Source of the DNA: Paludibacter sp.
Lineage (GTDB): Bacteria > Bacteroidota > Bacteroidia > Bacteroidales > Paludibacteraceae
NCBI GenBank assembly: GCA_028691965.1
Contig: JAQUYE010000009.1
Span: forward strand, 1 to 55,523
Direction: 5' to 3'
Length of the DNA: 55,523 bases
Part shown: positions 34,734 through 44,200 of the stretch, piece after piece
Layout: the number at the start of each line of letters is the position of its first letter
Position numbering within the stretch: position 1 is the stretch's first letter
The notes under the pieces: model-generated
The model's database searches: none
What the model was told of the DNA's origin: nothing
What the model saw: only the letters and a program-made list of their open reading frames with translations
Made by a program: the position numbers and the translations under genes

Positions 34734-35687
34734 ATGTATGGATTAAATGACTTAAAAAGTGAAATCAAGATTGATGGGGAGAAGGTTGAATGTCCGGTTA
34801 AGGGCTGTTCTAAAAAAGTTCATCGACAAAGAAAAACTTTTAAACGTGAAGAAATATTCTTTTGCCACGAACATAAAATTTACATCTCTCCTTCAACCTT
34901 TGAATATGAAACAGAAAAGGAAAACCTGTTATGGACTGACATTCAAGATGAGCAACATTTTAATGAAATAAAAAAAGTTAAGAGAGAAAGTCGTATTTCA
35001 AGGGATAACAGTGAAGATGCATTGACGTGGAATGTTTTTAGGTTTCTTGATAAACAAAAAATACTTTCAAATTTTCTTTCGCAATTATCCGGTATAGAAA
35101 TAAATGAGTCTGAATTGATTCTATGGTCATATTCACCAAGTGAAAATTCAGCTTGGACATTACTGAACAAGGCTCGAATAGAGTTTGGCGAAACAATAAC
35201 GAGGGGCTCTGAACCGGATATAATTATTAAGACCGACAAAGTTCTATACTTAATTGAAGCAAAACTTAATGCTGGTAATAAGACAAAACCGAGAGATATT
35301 CAGATTAGAAAAAAGTACGAAACAGGAGGAAACGAATTATTTTCTAAAATTTTCAAATTTGACTATGAAAAAATTGTCAAAGAAGATAGAAGATACGAAT
35401 TAATGCGATTTTGGCTATTAGGTTGTTGGATTGCAGAAAAACTTAATTTAGAGTTTGAATTCTATAGTTTGGTCAAAAAAACTAGGGAAACAGATATTGA
35501 AACAGAATTTGGAAAACACATTAATCAATCGGATAGAAAAAAATTTGCCCGTTTAACTTGGGAGCAGATTTACGATTACATTAAAACCCTAGAAAATACA
35601 GAAAAGCAAAAATTGATGATAGATTATTTTGTAAACAAAACTGTTGGCTATACTAACGGTAAACTTAAAAAAGCATTTGATTTTTAG
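34734..35687 (+). CDS. Putative PD-(D/E)XK nuclease with N-terminal zinc-knuckle
   Basis: 317 residues. Residues 20-46 hold C20-x4-C25 ... C44-H-E-H, a probable zinc-binding knuckle. The middle has a PD-(D/E)XK-like arrangement: a helix with E94 (SEDALTWNVFRFL), then PD at 161-162 and E175-A-K177 in YLIEAKLNAG. The C-terminal third is helical and Lys/Glu-rich. The exact family is not recognised; the layout recalls restriction-like or defence nucleases. It is single, without a methyltransferase partner in the island, and strikingly AT-rich compared with the flanking chromosome, as expected of transferred DNA. Confidence 0.6.
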   Translation: MYGLNDLKSEIKIDGEKVECPVKGCSKKVHRQRKTFKREEIFFCHEHKIYISPSTFEYETEKENLLWTDIQDEQHFNEIKKVKRESRISRDNSEDALTWNVFRFLDKQKILSNFLSQLSGIEINESELILWSYSPSENSAWTLLNKARIEFGETITRGSEPDIIIKTDKVLYLIEAKLNAGNKTKPRDIQIRKKYETGGNELFSKIFKFDYEKIVKEDRRYELMRFWLLGCWIAEKLNLEFEFYSLVKKTRETDIETEFGKHINQSDRKKFARLTWEQIYDYIKTLENTEKQKLMIDYFVNKTVGYTNGKLKKAFDF

Positions 35688-35777
35688 AAATCCAAAAAAC
35701 ATATCTATTAAGATTATTCATGCAGTAAAGTCATATTGAAAAAATCACCTAATTCACAAGAAGTAGGTGTTTTACCG

Positions 35778-36701
35778 TCAATAATTATGGTTCTGTTTTC
35801 GCTTTTTCGCATTCTTAATCATTTCCACAATCTCCAAATTCCCAGATTTTTCAGCAAAAGTTAAAGCTGTATTAACCTGAACGACCATCTTGTTATCGAT
35901 TCTTTTGAGTTCTGTGATTTTTGTGTTGATATGAGCTCCGGCTGAAAGCAGACATTCAACAATGAGTTTTTGGTTGGAAGAAGAAAGTAATACTGCATAC
36001 ATCAGTGGGCTAAAGCCCTTTGAATCCTTGATATTGACGTTTGCTCCGGCATCAACAAGTAGTTTCAGGGCTTCATAATTTCCAGAAAGCAAAGTTTCGA
36101 CAAATGCTTCTTTAAGGTCTTTCTTATCGGCATTGGCACCATACTGCAACAAAACCTTCAACAGATCGGTACGTTGACTCCTGGCAGCCTGAAGAAGGGT
36201 ATTGGCAGCCAGTCGATATTTGTTCGACCAAAAACTGGAACGGTTCACATTTTTACTGTTTTCCAAAAGTATTGTGAGAATGTCGGTACTCTCCCTTTCC
36301 ACGGCAACTACTATACATTTTGCTCCGTAATAAGAGGCTGCGTTTAATTTCTCCTCCTGCAATACCGTTTCTACAGATTTTATATCACCGCTTTCAACTG
36401 CCTGAAACAGCTTCTTATTGATAAGTTCGTTGTTCATATTGTTGGGTTTATTATTAGTTGTTTTATTCGAATTCATCGGTTCTCCTTTGCCCAGCAAAAG
36501 GTAGTCAGCATTAATCTCCGGAAAAGCCAGTAAAACTTTTTGTATTACTGTCAACGAAGGTGTGTTTCTGCCCAAGATAATATGAGCCAGTGTCGAGTTT
36601 TGCACCCCGATTTTTACAGCAAAAGCACCGTGAGTTAACTGAGAATAATGTATGATTTCCTTCAATCGATCGGTCACATCACTTAAGTCTTGATTTTCCA
36701 T
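35778..36701 (-). CDS. XRE-type HTH protein with C-terminal ankyrin repeats
   Basis: 307 residues. The N-terminal 10-75 is a Cro/C1-type HTH (LKEIIHYSQLTHGAFAVKIGVQNSTLAHIILGRNTPS), followed by a polar linker rich in Asn. Ankyrin repeats span about 93-305, for example LLQAARSQRTDLLKVLLQYGAN and GFSPLMYAVLLSS. A DNA-binding domain joined to ankyrin repeats suggests a regulator that senses a protein partner. It converges on the nuclease gene (90-nt gap), so it may control the island. TACCTTTG on the minus strand at 36879-36872 is a possible promoter with a long leader. Confidence 0.7.
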   Translation of the reverse strand: MENQDLSDVTDRLKEIIHYSQLTHGAFAVKIGVQNSTLAHIILGRNTPSLTVIQKVLLAFPEINADYLLLGKGEPMNSNKTTNNKPNNMNNELINKKLFQAVESGDIKSVETVLQEEKLNAASYYGAKCIVVAVERESTDILTILLENSKNVNRSSFWSNKYRLAANTLLQAARSQRTDLLKVLLQYGANADKKDLKEAFVETLLSGNYEALKLLVDAGANVNIKDSKGFSPLMYAVLLSSSNQKLIVECLLSAGAHINTKITELKRIDNKMVVQVNTALTFAEKSGNLEIVEMIKNAKKRKQNHNY

Positions 36702-36965
36702 TTTATACGTTTTAAATTGTTCGTACTCTATAATACGATAAAGGAAATTTACTTATGTGATGTTTTTGGACGTTTTTAATGGCCAAAATTCGTAACCAGT
36801 TATATAACAACCACATAGATAATTAGTTAAATAACGTTAAGCTGTTTAGTCCAGTAAAAATTAGGTAGTTTCAAAGGTATTGATTCAATTTTCACCAAAA
36901 GTTTGGAGTTGCTATCTTTGCTGAGACACGAAGTTAAGCAAATAAAATGCCTAATTTTGTAAAGT

Positions 36966-37143
36966 ATGAAAAAAGAAAGAACCCATTACGACAAGACATT
37001 TAAAGAAGATGCTGTCAAACTGAGTTTAGAACGAAAAAACGTTTCAGAACTCGCGCAGGAATTAGGAGTTGATCCTATGTTGTTGTATCGCTGGCGAAAG
37101 GAATACCAAAAGAAGGGCGAAACGAGTTTTCCCGGCAAAGGAG
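36966..37143 (+). pseudogene. IS3-family transposase OrfA, truncated at the right att site
   Basis: The first 59 residues read as the helix-turn-helix domain of IS3 OrfA (HYDKTFKEDAVKLSLE, SELAQELGVDPMLLYRWRKEYQKKGETSFPGKG). Similarity stops exactly where the 21-bp att repeat begins at 37144, after which the frame reads noncoding DNA to a stop at 37175. OrfB and the rest of OrfA are missing. TATCTTTG at 36913-36920 is a plausible promoter remnant. Confidence 0.75.
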
Positions 37144-37164
37144 TCCTATCGTGGTCACTTTTAA
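37144..37164 (+). repeat. Right attachment repeat of the tRNA-Arg island
   Basis: An exact 21-bp copy of 33950-33970 (tRNA-Arg 3' end), 3194 bp away in direct orientation, marking the right boundary of the island. Confidence 0.85.
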
Positions 37165-37208
37165 AAATGCGCTAATATCTTGTAATTCAAGTATTAGCGC
37201 ATTTTTTT
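37165..37208 (+). terminator. Terminator after the right att repeat, probably the original tRNA-Arg terminator
   Basis: AAATGCGCTAATA.CTTG pairs with CAAG.TATTAGCGCATTT, then seven T. It matches the position and outer stem of the hairpin after the tRNA at 33972-34011. Confidence 0.75.
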
Positions 37209-37246
37209 GCCTATGTGTCAACTACACTCCCGGAATCAAACAAAAC

Positions 37247-37483
37247 CTACATCGGCAATGCAGACCGGCTACATCGGCAATGTAGACCAGCTACATCGGC
37301 AATGTAGATTTTCTACATTCGCAATGCAGATCAGCTACATTCGCAATGCAGACCAGCTACATTCGCAATGCAGACCTCCTACATTCGCAATGTAGACCAG
37401 CTACATTCGCAATGCAGACCTCCTACATTCGCAATGTAGACCAGCTACATTCGCAATGTAGACCTCCTACATTCGCAATGCAG
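37247..37483. repeat. Array of eleven 22-bp palindromic tandem units
   Basis: Each unit is a 17-nt inverted repeat of type CTACATTCGCAATGTAG plus a 5-nt linker (ACCAG or ACCTC in most). Units 1-3 have CATCGGC where units 4-11 have CATTCGC, and the right arm is GTAG or GCAG. The 44-bp dimer 37357-37400 is repeated exactly at 37401-37444. There are no unique spacers, so this is not a CRISPR array, and 22 is not a multiple of 3, so coding is unlikely. The remaining gap to 37527 shows nothing else. Confidence 0.9.
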
Positions 37484-37527
37484 CCTATCGTTTCATTCGG
37501 TATTCTTTTAAGTGCACAGCTATTAAA

Positions 37528-37557
37528 CAAAAAAAGGGGGAGACGCTTCTCCCCCCA
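37528..37557 (-). terminator. Terminator of the DUF4382 lipoprotein gene
   Basis: GGGGGAGA/TCTCCCCC with a 4-nt loop; the minus-strand transcript continues with TTTTTTT. It lies about 100 nt after the stop codon. Confidence 0.7.
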
Positions 37558-37656
37558 TCAGATTATGCAAAATGTAAACAAACAGTAAAAACAAACAGTA
37601 GTAGTTCTAATCTAAATCAGTAATGTTATAATGTGTAATCACTTTCGCACTGTTAA

Positions 37657-38433
37657 TTACGGAAGCGTCAATACTCCCAGGTCAACATCCATTCCTCCTA
37701 TAACTGAGATGTTGGTTCTTAGGGTGTCAACATCGCCTGTGTAGAGGTCCTGTGCCATAATGCTGTAAGCTCCGGTGTTCAGCCCGTGCAATTCAAAATA
37801 GTTGTTTTGAAGAGTGTCGGATACAGTAGCGATGGTGTCGCCTTGTAAAGTGGTGGTGAAAATACGTGTTGCTACGTCAGCCGGACTTATCAATCCGTAA
37901 ATACGGGATGAGTTGGCAGTTATATACGATCTGATAACCGGTTTTAGCAGGTAACCCCCGTTTCCCTGTTTTACAATAGAACGCGATGCGTCAAAGTCAA
38001 TTACTACTTTATAGGATCCGTTTACTTCGGCATACGACTGTACATTCAGCTTTAATCCGCTTTCCTGTGCACTGGGTGTTTTGATGGCAACTGTCGATCC
38101 ATCCTTGAATTGAATCGAATTTTCTGTTCCGAGCAGTAGTCGTACCTGGTGAATTTTAATTCCTGCTTCCAGTTCAATGGCCGACAATAAAGTATCTTTT
38201 CCGTTCGAATAGTCGAGTAGGTTGACGATTGTAGGTGTTATATCCAGTTCTGTCCAGTTTTCACCATTTGTGTTGTAACGTACTGCCTGTACGTCAATAT
38301 ATACTGCTTCTATATCCTGATCAGCGGGTGCATCGGTCAGATAAAAGCCTACTCTGTGCGTATCATCATTGCTACATGCCATAAAGGCAAGTGCAATCAG
38401 TGTAAAGAATAATATTTTTGTTGTTTTCATCAT
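37657..38433 (-). CDS. DUF4382 lipoprotein
   Basis: 258 residues. A lipoprotein signal peptide ends at the lipobox LAFMAC (Cys20). The rest is a DUF4382 beta-sandwich (VGFYLTDAPADQDIEAVYIDVQAVRY), with a C-terminal region resembling a carboxypeptidase-regulatory-like fold. Such proteins are envelope-bound in Bacteroidota; function unknown, possibly surface or fimbria-associated. Its promoter is at 38551-38521. It stands alone between the repeat array and acpH. Confidence 0.82.
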   Translation of the reverse strand: MMKTTKILFFTLIALAFMACSNDDTHRVGFYLTDAPADQDIEAVYIDVQAVRYNTNGENWTELDITPTIVNLLDYSNGKDTLLSAIELEAGIKIHQVRLLLGTENSIQFKDGSTVAIKTPSAQESGLKLNVQSYAEVNGSYKVVIDFDASRSIVKQGNGGYLLKPVIRSYITANSSRIYGLISPADVATRIFTTTLQGDTIATVSDTLQNNYFELHGLNTGAYSIMAQDLYTGDVDTLRTNISVIGGMDVDLGVLTLP

Positions 38434-38520
38434 TAGTTTTCTTTTAATCTATACCTATTGTTTTCATTTATCTCCGAAAGGCGCCTTGTTTGCTTCAGAG
38501 TTAGTGAAGATTGAACATTG

Positions 38521-38551
38521 CAAATGTAGAACAGGCTTTTTCTGATTCCAA
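38521..38551 (-). promoter_or_regulatory. Bacteroidota promoter of the DUF4382 gene
   Basis: Minus strand: TTG (38551-38549), 20-bp spacer, TACATTTG (38528-38521). The leader is about 80 nt. The rest of the divergent region 38434-38768 holds only a weak plus-strand box (TACTTTCG, 38677-38684) for acpH. Confidence 0.65.
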
Positions 38552-38768
38552 GTAAATCCGGTAGAAAGGGGCTTTTTCTCAGTGTTTCCGGCAGCTTGAC
38601 TGATGGGTTTCAGTGAACCCGGGCATTTCATTCAACGAAATTGGAGCTTCAAAGCAGGGGTTCAACTTATTTTTTGTACTTTCGCGGTGACAGTTCGGCA
38701 AGGTTATGCCCCGGCCAGGGTCAGGGTGTAACTGCTTTTTAATATCCATCTTTTCGAAGGAGGTTGGT

Positions 38769-39392
38769 TTGAATTACCTTGCACATATTTTTTTATCGGG
38801 CGATCATCCGGAGGTAAAACTCGGTAATTTCTTTGGTGATTTTGTAAAAGGAAATCAGTTTGAGGCGTTTTCACCCCATATTCGTCAGGGCATCCTGCTT
38901 CATCGAAGAATTGATGAGTTTACTGATCATCATCCTGAGTTTCGCCAGGCAGTAGGAATTCTACGTCCGCATTTTGCCCGCTATTCGGGAATTATGGCTG
39001 ATATGTATTTTGATCATTTTCTTGCTTCGTCGTTTGCCGACTATTCTACACTTTCTTTATCCCGTTTTAGCTGTAATTTTTATTTTCACGCCTTGGTTCG
39101 CTACCCGGTACTTCCTGATCGCATAAAACGGTTTATTTTTCATTTTACCGGTTCAAACCGGTTAAAGAAATATGCTTCGCTGGATGGGTTGCAGTCGTCG
39201 CTTCAAATTATGCGCGACCGAAAAAGCGCAGCCATACAGCCCGGGCTGGCAATTGAGATGCTTCAGCTTCACCGCGAAGAGCTCGAATCGCATTTTACCC
39301 GCTTTTTCCCGGAACTGATGGTGTATGCTCAGTCGGAACTCGATTCTCAACACTACAGTTATCAATCACACCGTAACATCATACTACACTAG
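38769..39392 (+). CDS. acpH: ACP phosphodiesterase (AcpH/DUF479 family)
   Basis: 207 residues removing the phosphopantetheine group from acyl-carrier protein. Motifs: NYLAHIFLSG, LGNFFGDFVKG, HRRIDEFTDHHPEF and MADMYFDHFLA, giving the metal-binding His/Asp set. The start is a TTG at 38769, five nt after GAAGGAGG, one of the few strong Shine-Dalgarno sequences in the window; family members begin at this NYLAH. The in-frame ATG at 38706 would add 21 residues unlike the family. The next gene starts 1 nt after the stop. Confidence 0.85.
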   Translation: MNYLAHIFLSGDHPEVKLGNFFGDFVKGNQFEAFSPHIRQGILLHRRIDEFTDHHPEFRQAVGILRPHFARYSGIMADMYFDHFLASSFADYSTLSLSRFSCNFYFHALVRYPVLPDRIKRFIFHFTGSNRLKKYASLDGLQSSLQIMRDRKSAAIQPGLAIEMLQLHREELESHFTRFFPELMVYAQSELDSQHYSYQSHRNIILH

Positions 39393-39393
39393 C

Positions 39394-41019
39394 ATGGTAC
39401 AGAAACTCAGCTTACTTTTTTTATGCCTGCTGCTGCAATGTTCGCTGTATGCGCAGCCCTCGCTTGTGCCGGCAGGCAATAAACTGCAATTGATGGTAAA
39501 AGGAAAGCCTTTCCTGATAATGGGGGGCGAAACTGCTAATTCGCGGGCTACCACGCTCCAATCGATGGAGAACGTATGGCCGCGTATGAAACAGCTCAAC
39601 CTGAATACCCTGATAGTTCCTGTGTACTGGGAGCTCCTTGAGCCCGAAGAAGGTGAGTTTGATTTTCAATTGATCGACGGTTTGCTTGCAGAAGCCCGGC
39701 GTTTCGATCTGAAACTGGTGTTGATGTGGTTTGGATCGTGGAAGAACAGCATGTCGAGCCATGTGCCGGCCTGGGTAAAGTTGGATCAGCAACGTTTCCC
39801 GCGGGCAGTTAGTGAGCAGGGCGTGAGTCAGGAGATTGTAAGTCCGTTTTATGAGAATAATCTAAAGTCTGATTTAAATGCCTATTCAAAACTAATGAGT
39901 CACCTGAAACAAGTGGATACTTTCCACACGGTGGTACTTATGCAGGTTGAAAATGAAATTGGGATGCTGCCTTCTGCCCGCGATTATTCGCCACTGGCTA
40001 ACCGTCGGTTTGGTGAGCAGGTGCCACAGGACTTGATCGATTACCTTGAATTGCATTCCGAAACGTTAAATCCTGAAATGAAAGAACTGTGGGTGCGACA
40101 CGGAAGCCGAAAAGCAGGTAGCTGGGAGGAGGTTTTTGGTGAAGGGTTGCATACCGACGAATTGTTTATGGCCTGGTATTTTGCTCGCTATACGGGTCAG
40201 ATAGCGGCCGCGGGGAAGTCACTTTATAACTTGCCGGTGTATGTCAATGCTGCCTTGAATCGTCCCGGGCGACTACCCGGTGAATACCCGAGTGCAGGCC
40301 CACTGCCTCACTTGCTGGATGTATGGAAGGCCGGTGCTCCGGCGATCGACTTCTATGCGCCTGATTTTTATAATCCCGACTTCAAGCACTGGAATGATTT
40401 GTATGTCAGGCAGGGTAACCCTCTTTTTATTCCCGAACATGTGTTTGATGCATCGGTTGCGGCAAAAGCACTTTATGCGTTCGGACATTATGAGGCACTT
40501 GGGTTTTCTCCTTTCTCGATCGAGCAAAATCCTGAACAGGCATTAACACCCAAAGAACTGAAACTGGCACGGGTGTATGCGTTGATTGCTCAACTAAAAC
40601 CTCTGCTGGATAAGTACCGTGGTTGTAACAAGATAGAAGCTGTGCTATTGGATAAAAATGATAATAATGCCGTGTTCCGGCTAGGTGACTATGAGTTTAC
40701 TGCTTCTCATACCTACAACCTGGGCTGGGAGCCCGGTGTTACGGCCGGGGGGGAGTGGGAGCAGGCTTCTGCGATCGTTATACAGACTGCAGAGAATGAA
40801 TTTTATTATGCTGGTTTTGGAGTGTCGCTTACATTCCGTCATCTTGCACCTGAAAAGGGCAATGTAGGGATACTTAAAGCTGAGTCGGGTAACTTTCGTG
40901 ACGGTAGGTGGGAGGTGTATCAGCATTTGAACGGTGATCAAACTCATCAGGGACGACATATTCGCTCATTTATTGATGAAATGTCGTTGCAACGGTTTGT
41001 TTTGTACACCTACGAGTGA
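39394..41019 (+). CDS. GH35-like beta-galactosidase with DUF5597
   Basis: 541 residues starting at MVQKLSLLFLCLLLQC, a signal peptide (cleavage near LYAQ). The TIM barrel shows WELLEPEEGEFDF, acid/base E in VLMQVENEIG and a likely nucleophile E in LFIPEHVFD, as in GH35; the C-terminal 150 residues fit DUF5597. It should hydrolyse beta-galactosides or related glycans in the periplasm or at the surface. It is coupled to acpH (1-nt gap) and lies just before SusC/SusD, so it probably supplies the glycoside hydrolase of this small locus. Confidence 0.85.
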   Translation: MVQKLSLLFLCLLLQCSLYAQPSLVPAGNKLQLMVKGKPFLIMGGETANSRATTLQSMENVWPRMKQLNLNTLIVPVYWELLEPEEGEFDFQLIDGLLAEARRFDLKLVLMWFGSWKNSMSSHVPAWVKLDQQRFPRAVSEQGVSQEIVSPFYENNLKSDLNAYSKLMSHLKQVDTFHTVVLMQVENEIGMLPSARDYSPLANRRFGEQVPQDLIDYLELHSETLNPEMKELWVRHGSRKAGSWEEVFGEGLHTDELFMAWYFARYTGQIAAAGKSLYNLPVYVNAALNRPGRLPGEYPSAGPLPHLLDVWKAGAPAIDFYAPDFYNPDFKHWNDLYVRQGNPLFIPEHVFDASVAAKALYAFGHYEALGFSPFSIEQNPEQALTPKELKLARVYALIAQLKPLLDKYRGCNKIEAVLLDKNDNNAVFRLGDYEFTASHTYNLGWEPGVTAGGEWEQASAIVIQTAENEFYYAGFGVSLTFRHLAPEKGNVGILKAESGNFRDGRWEVYQHLNGDQTHQGRHIRSFIDEMSLQRFVLYTYE

Positions 41020-41159
41020 AAGTAGTCCGGTAAGCTAACTGGCCGGCCGGCTGTGCCATAGCTCTTTTGAGAAGGATATATTTGCTAACATTTTAAAAAA
41101 AATATCAAAAAAAACACATAATTAGTCAATTTGTACACCTGTCGTACGGCAAGTTCGGC

Positions 41160-41167
41160 TAAATTTG
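41160..41167 (+). promoter_or_regulatory. Promoter -7 box of susC
   Basis: TAAATTTG followed by CAC; a second box TATATTTG lies at 41077-41084, so there may be two starts. The intergenic stretch 41020-41248 also holds a GC-rich GGCCGGCCGGC at 41041, with no clear terminator. Confidence 0.45.
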
Positions 41168-41248
41168 CACTCAAAATATGTGAATAATAACAGAATTCTG
41201 TAAAATTTTACATAAAAAACACAAATGTAACCCTTAAATTTAATTTCT

Positions 41249-44200
41249 ATGCAGAGAAACACGTTATTTGGTAAACGTGTTACCTTGCTGTTGGTCGCAA
41301 TCCTTTTGTTTACAGTGGGATGGGCGCAACGGACAGTGGTAACCGGAGTTGTTAGAGATGTGGCTGGTGAGCCGGTCATTGGGGCATCGGTAGTTGTCAC
41401 GGGTACTACAACAGGTACAGTGACTAATCTTGATGGTGCTTTTCGACTGGAAGTGCCTGCGGGCGCACAGACGCTGGACATTAGCTATGTGGGAATGACT
41501 AAGAAAGTTGTTTCTATTACAGGTGCTCCACTAACGGTAGTGCTTGAAAGCCAGGCCCTTGGTCTCGACGAATTAGTCGTAGTGGGCTATGGTGTTGTTA
41601 AAAAACGCGACCTTACCGGGTCGGTTAGTTCCGTAAAATCAACCGACATTTTAAAAACATCGACCAGTAACGCCATGCAGGCTATGCAGGCGCGTGTTCC
41701 GGGTCTTGACATTCAGCAGGCTAACGGTCAGGCTGGTGCCGGTTTAAATATTCGTTTGCGTGGTAATCGTTCCATCTCAGCTTCCAACGATCCGCTTATT
41801 ATGGTGGATGGAGTTGAATATGGCTCGACACTCGATTTAAATCCATCGGACATTGAATCGATGGAAGTGTTGAAAGATGCATCTTCAACAGCTATTTATG
41901 GTACACGTGGTTCGAACGGGGTAATTCTTATTACCACTAAAAGAGGTCAGGCCGGCGGTACAAAAGTAAGTGTGAATTCTTACCTTTCCATGAACTCGGC
42001 CACTAATGTTCCCCGTGTTATGTACGGTGATCGTGAAGTGCAACGTTTAATTGATAAGGCTAATTATCAGGCTGACGCTAAGTCGGGCAACTGGGGTAGC
42101 AGTGATCTGACTCCCGAACTGGTGCTTACCGAATCGCTCGAAGACTTTACCGAAATCGGTATTTATAACGATAAGTCGTATACCGACTGGCTGGAACTTA
42201 TTCTTCAGGATGGGATGACCAAGAACCTGGAAGTTTCGGTATCGGGTGGTACTGATAAGACTAACTTCTTATTGTCGTTGGGTGGTATGTTCGAAGAAGG
42301 TCTGATGAAAGACGATCTGCAGGATCGTTACAACCTCAAGACAAACCTTGATCATGCGATTAATAATTACCTGAAGGTAGGTGCAAGTGTACTATTTACC
42401 TATAAAAACAGAGATGCCCGTAACTCAAGTGTGTTCGGACAATCGCTTAAAATGACTTCTATTACTCATCCGTACCGGTTGGATAACGGCGAAATGATCA
42501 AGACTCCGAATCCACGGTATGCTGCTCACAGTAATCCTTTACTCGACGAAATACCCGGCGCTTTTGTAAACGGTATTGAAAGTACCCGTTTCTTCGGAAA
42601 TGGTTATATTCAGGTTACTCCCGTGAAAGACCTGGTATTCAAATCGATTTATGCTCTTGACCGTCAGAATATCCGCAACGGAACTTATCAGGACTACGAA
42701 AGTGTAGGCCGGTTCCAGTCGCCCGCTACCAGTTATATGTCGTCGACTTACGAAATGAGAACTGATTATACCTGGGAAAACACCCTGAATTACAACAAAG
42801 TACTCGACATTCAGGAAATCAGTGCGTTGCTGGGTCATAGTATGAAACAGGATGTTTACGAATCGACCCGTACATTCGGGGATGCCGGTAAAGAACATTA
42901 TTATAATAGTACCTATTATGATTTGTCGAAGATCGCTACTCCTAAAACCGAAACCGGTTTTGTAAAAACATCGCTCTTGTCGTATTTTGGTCGTCTGAAC
43001 TATAAATTATTTGATAAATACCTGCTTACTGCTTCTATCCGTGCCGACGGTTCGTCGACACTTGCACCCGGTAAAAAATGGGGTTATTTCCCATCGGCTG
43101 CCCTTGCATGGAGGTTGAATGAGGAGTCGTTCCTGCAGGGTCTTAACTGGATGGATAACCTGAAACTCCGTGCATCATGGGGTATCTCGGGTAATGCTGC
43201 TGTTCCTGCCTATGGAACAATGACTACGCTGAGCAATCTGCCGGTTTACTACTACCTGAACGGTATCGACATGCCGGGTAACCTGCCAAGTACGTTAGGT
43301 AATAACGAACTTACCTGGGAAAAGACTACATCGACCAACTTCGGTCTCGATTTTGGTATCGTTCACGGTCGCATATCAGGTAGTGTGGATGTTTACTTTA
43401 ACTATACCAACGATTTGTTGTATCGTAAAAGTGCTCCCGCTTCATCGGTTTATCCGAGTGTGTTAGCGAATATCGGTGAAACCCGTGGTCATGGTATTGA
43501 AGTGTCGTTGAATACGCTCGTTGCTCAGTCGAAGAATTTCAGCTGGGATATCAACTGGACCTATTCAACAGCTGTTGATGAGATCGTAAATCTGTCGGAC
43601 GGCGTTGAGCGTAATATCAGTGGTAATTCAGGACAAATCGTAGGGCAACCGGTTTCTATTTTCTACGATTACGAAGATGCAGGCAACTGGAATGTAGGTG
43701 AATTTGATACTTATAAAACCGACTGGCAGGCCCGCAATCCTGATTTGACGATTGGTTTCCCTTCGGGTTACGGAACTCCGGGTACTTTGAAGATTGTTGA
43801 TCAGAACGACGACGGTGTGATTAACGATGACGATAAGGTAGTGTTCAACCGCTCACCAAAACATATCTTCGGGATGAATAACTCAATATCGATGGGTAAC
43901 TTCAACCTTTCGTTCCTTGTGTTTGCCCGTCTGGGTGGTTATATCGATTATGATATGAATACACAGCTGAACTACGAATCGGCCAACTGGGGTGATTTGG
44001 ATTACTGGACGCTGGATAACCTTGATGCAAAGTTCCCGAATCCGGGCGCACCAAGTTCAATCTTCTCCAGTTATGGTTCTTCCCTGCGGTACGAAGTGGC
44101 CGACTATATCAAAATTAAAGAGATCAGTCTGAGCTATTCTATTCCTTCCTCTGTACTGAAACCTGCGGGTATCAGTGATTTGAAAGTATATGGTTCGCTG

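Larger units (their letters stand above)
33964..37143. mobile_element. tRNA-Arg integrated island, no visible integrase
   Basis: About 3.2 kb between the two att repeats, visibly richer in A and T than the DNA on both sides. Contents in order: a terminator, a stretch of about 250 nt without a supported gene, a 100-residue membrane protein (minus), a putative nuclease (plus), an HTH-ankyrin protein (minus), and an IS3 orfA fragment. No intact integrase, relaxase or phage gene is seen, so it is either a decayed remnant or a satellite mobilised in trans. Confidence 0.75.

Noticed and set aside
37247..37483. CRISPR array
   Set aside because: Units are contiguous 22-mers with 5-nt near-constant linkers, without unique spacers of 30 nt or more, and no cas genes are present.
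37247..37483. Integron attC sites
   Set aside because: attC sites are longer with defined core sites and separate gene cassettes; here identical short hairpins are stacked without cassettes.
37207..37588. Two open frames running through the palindromic array (repeating MQTSYIRN-like peptides)
   Set aside because: They arise from the tandem repeats; a 22-bp period shifts frame each unit, there is no start-site context, and the peptide resembles no known repeat family.
38706..38768. Upstream ATG extension of acpH
   Set aside because: The 21 extra residues are unlike the family, and a strong Shine-Dalgarno sequence sits directly before the TTG at 38769.
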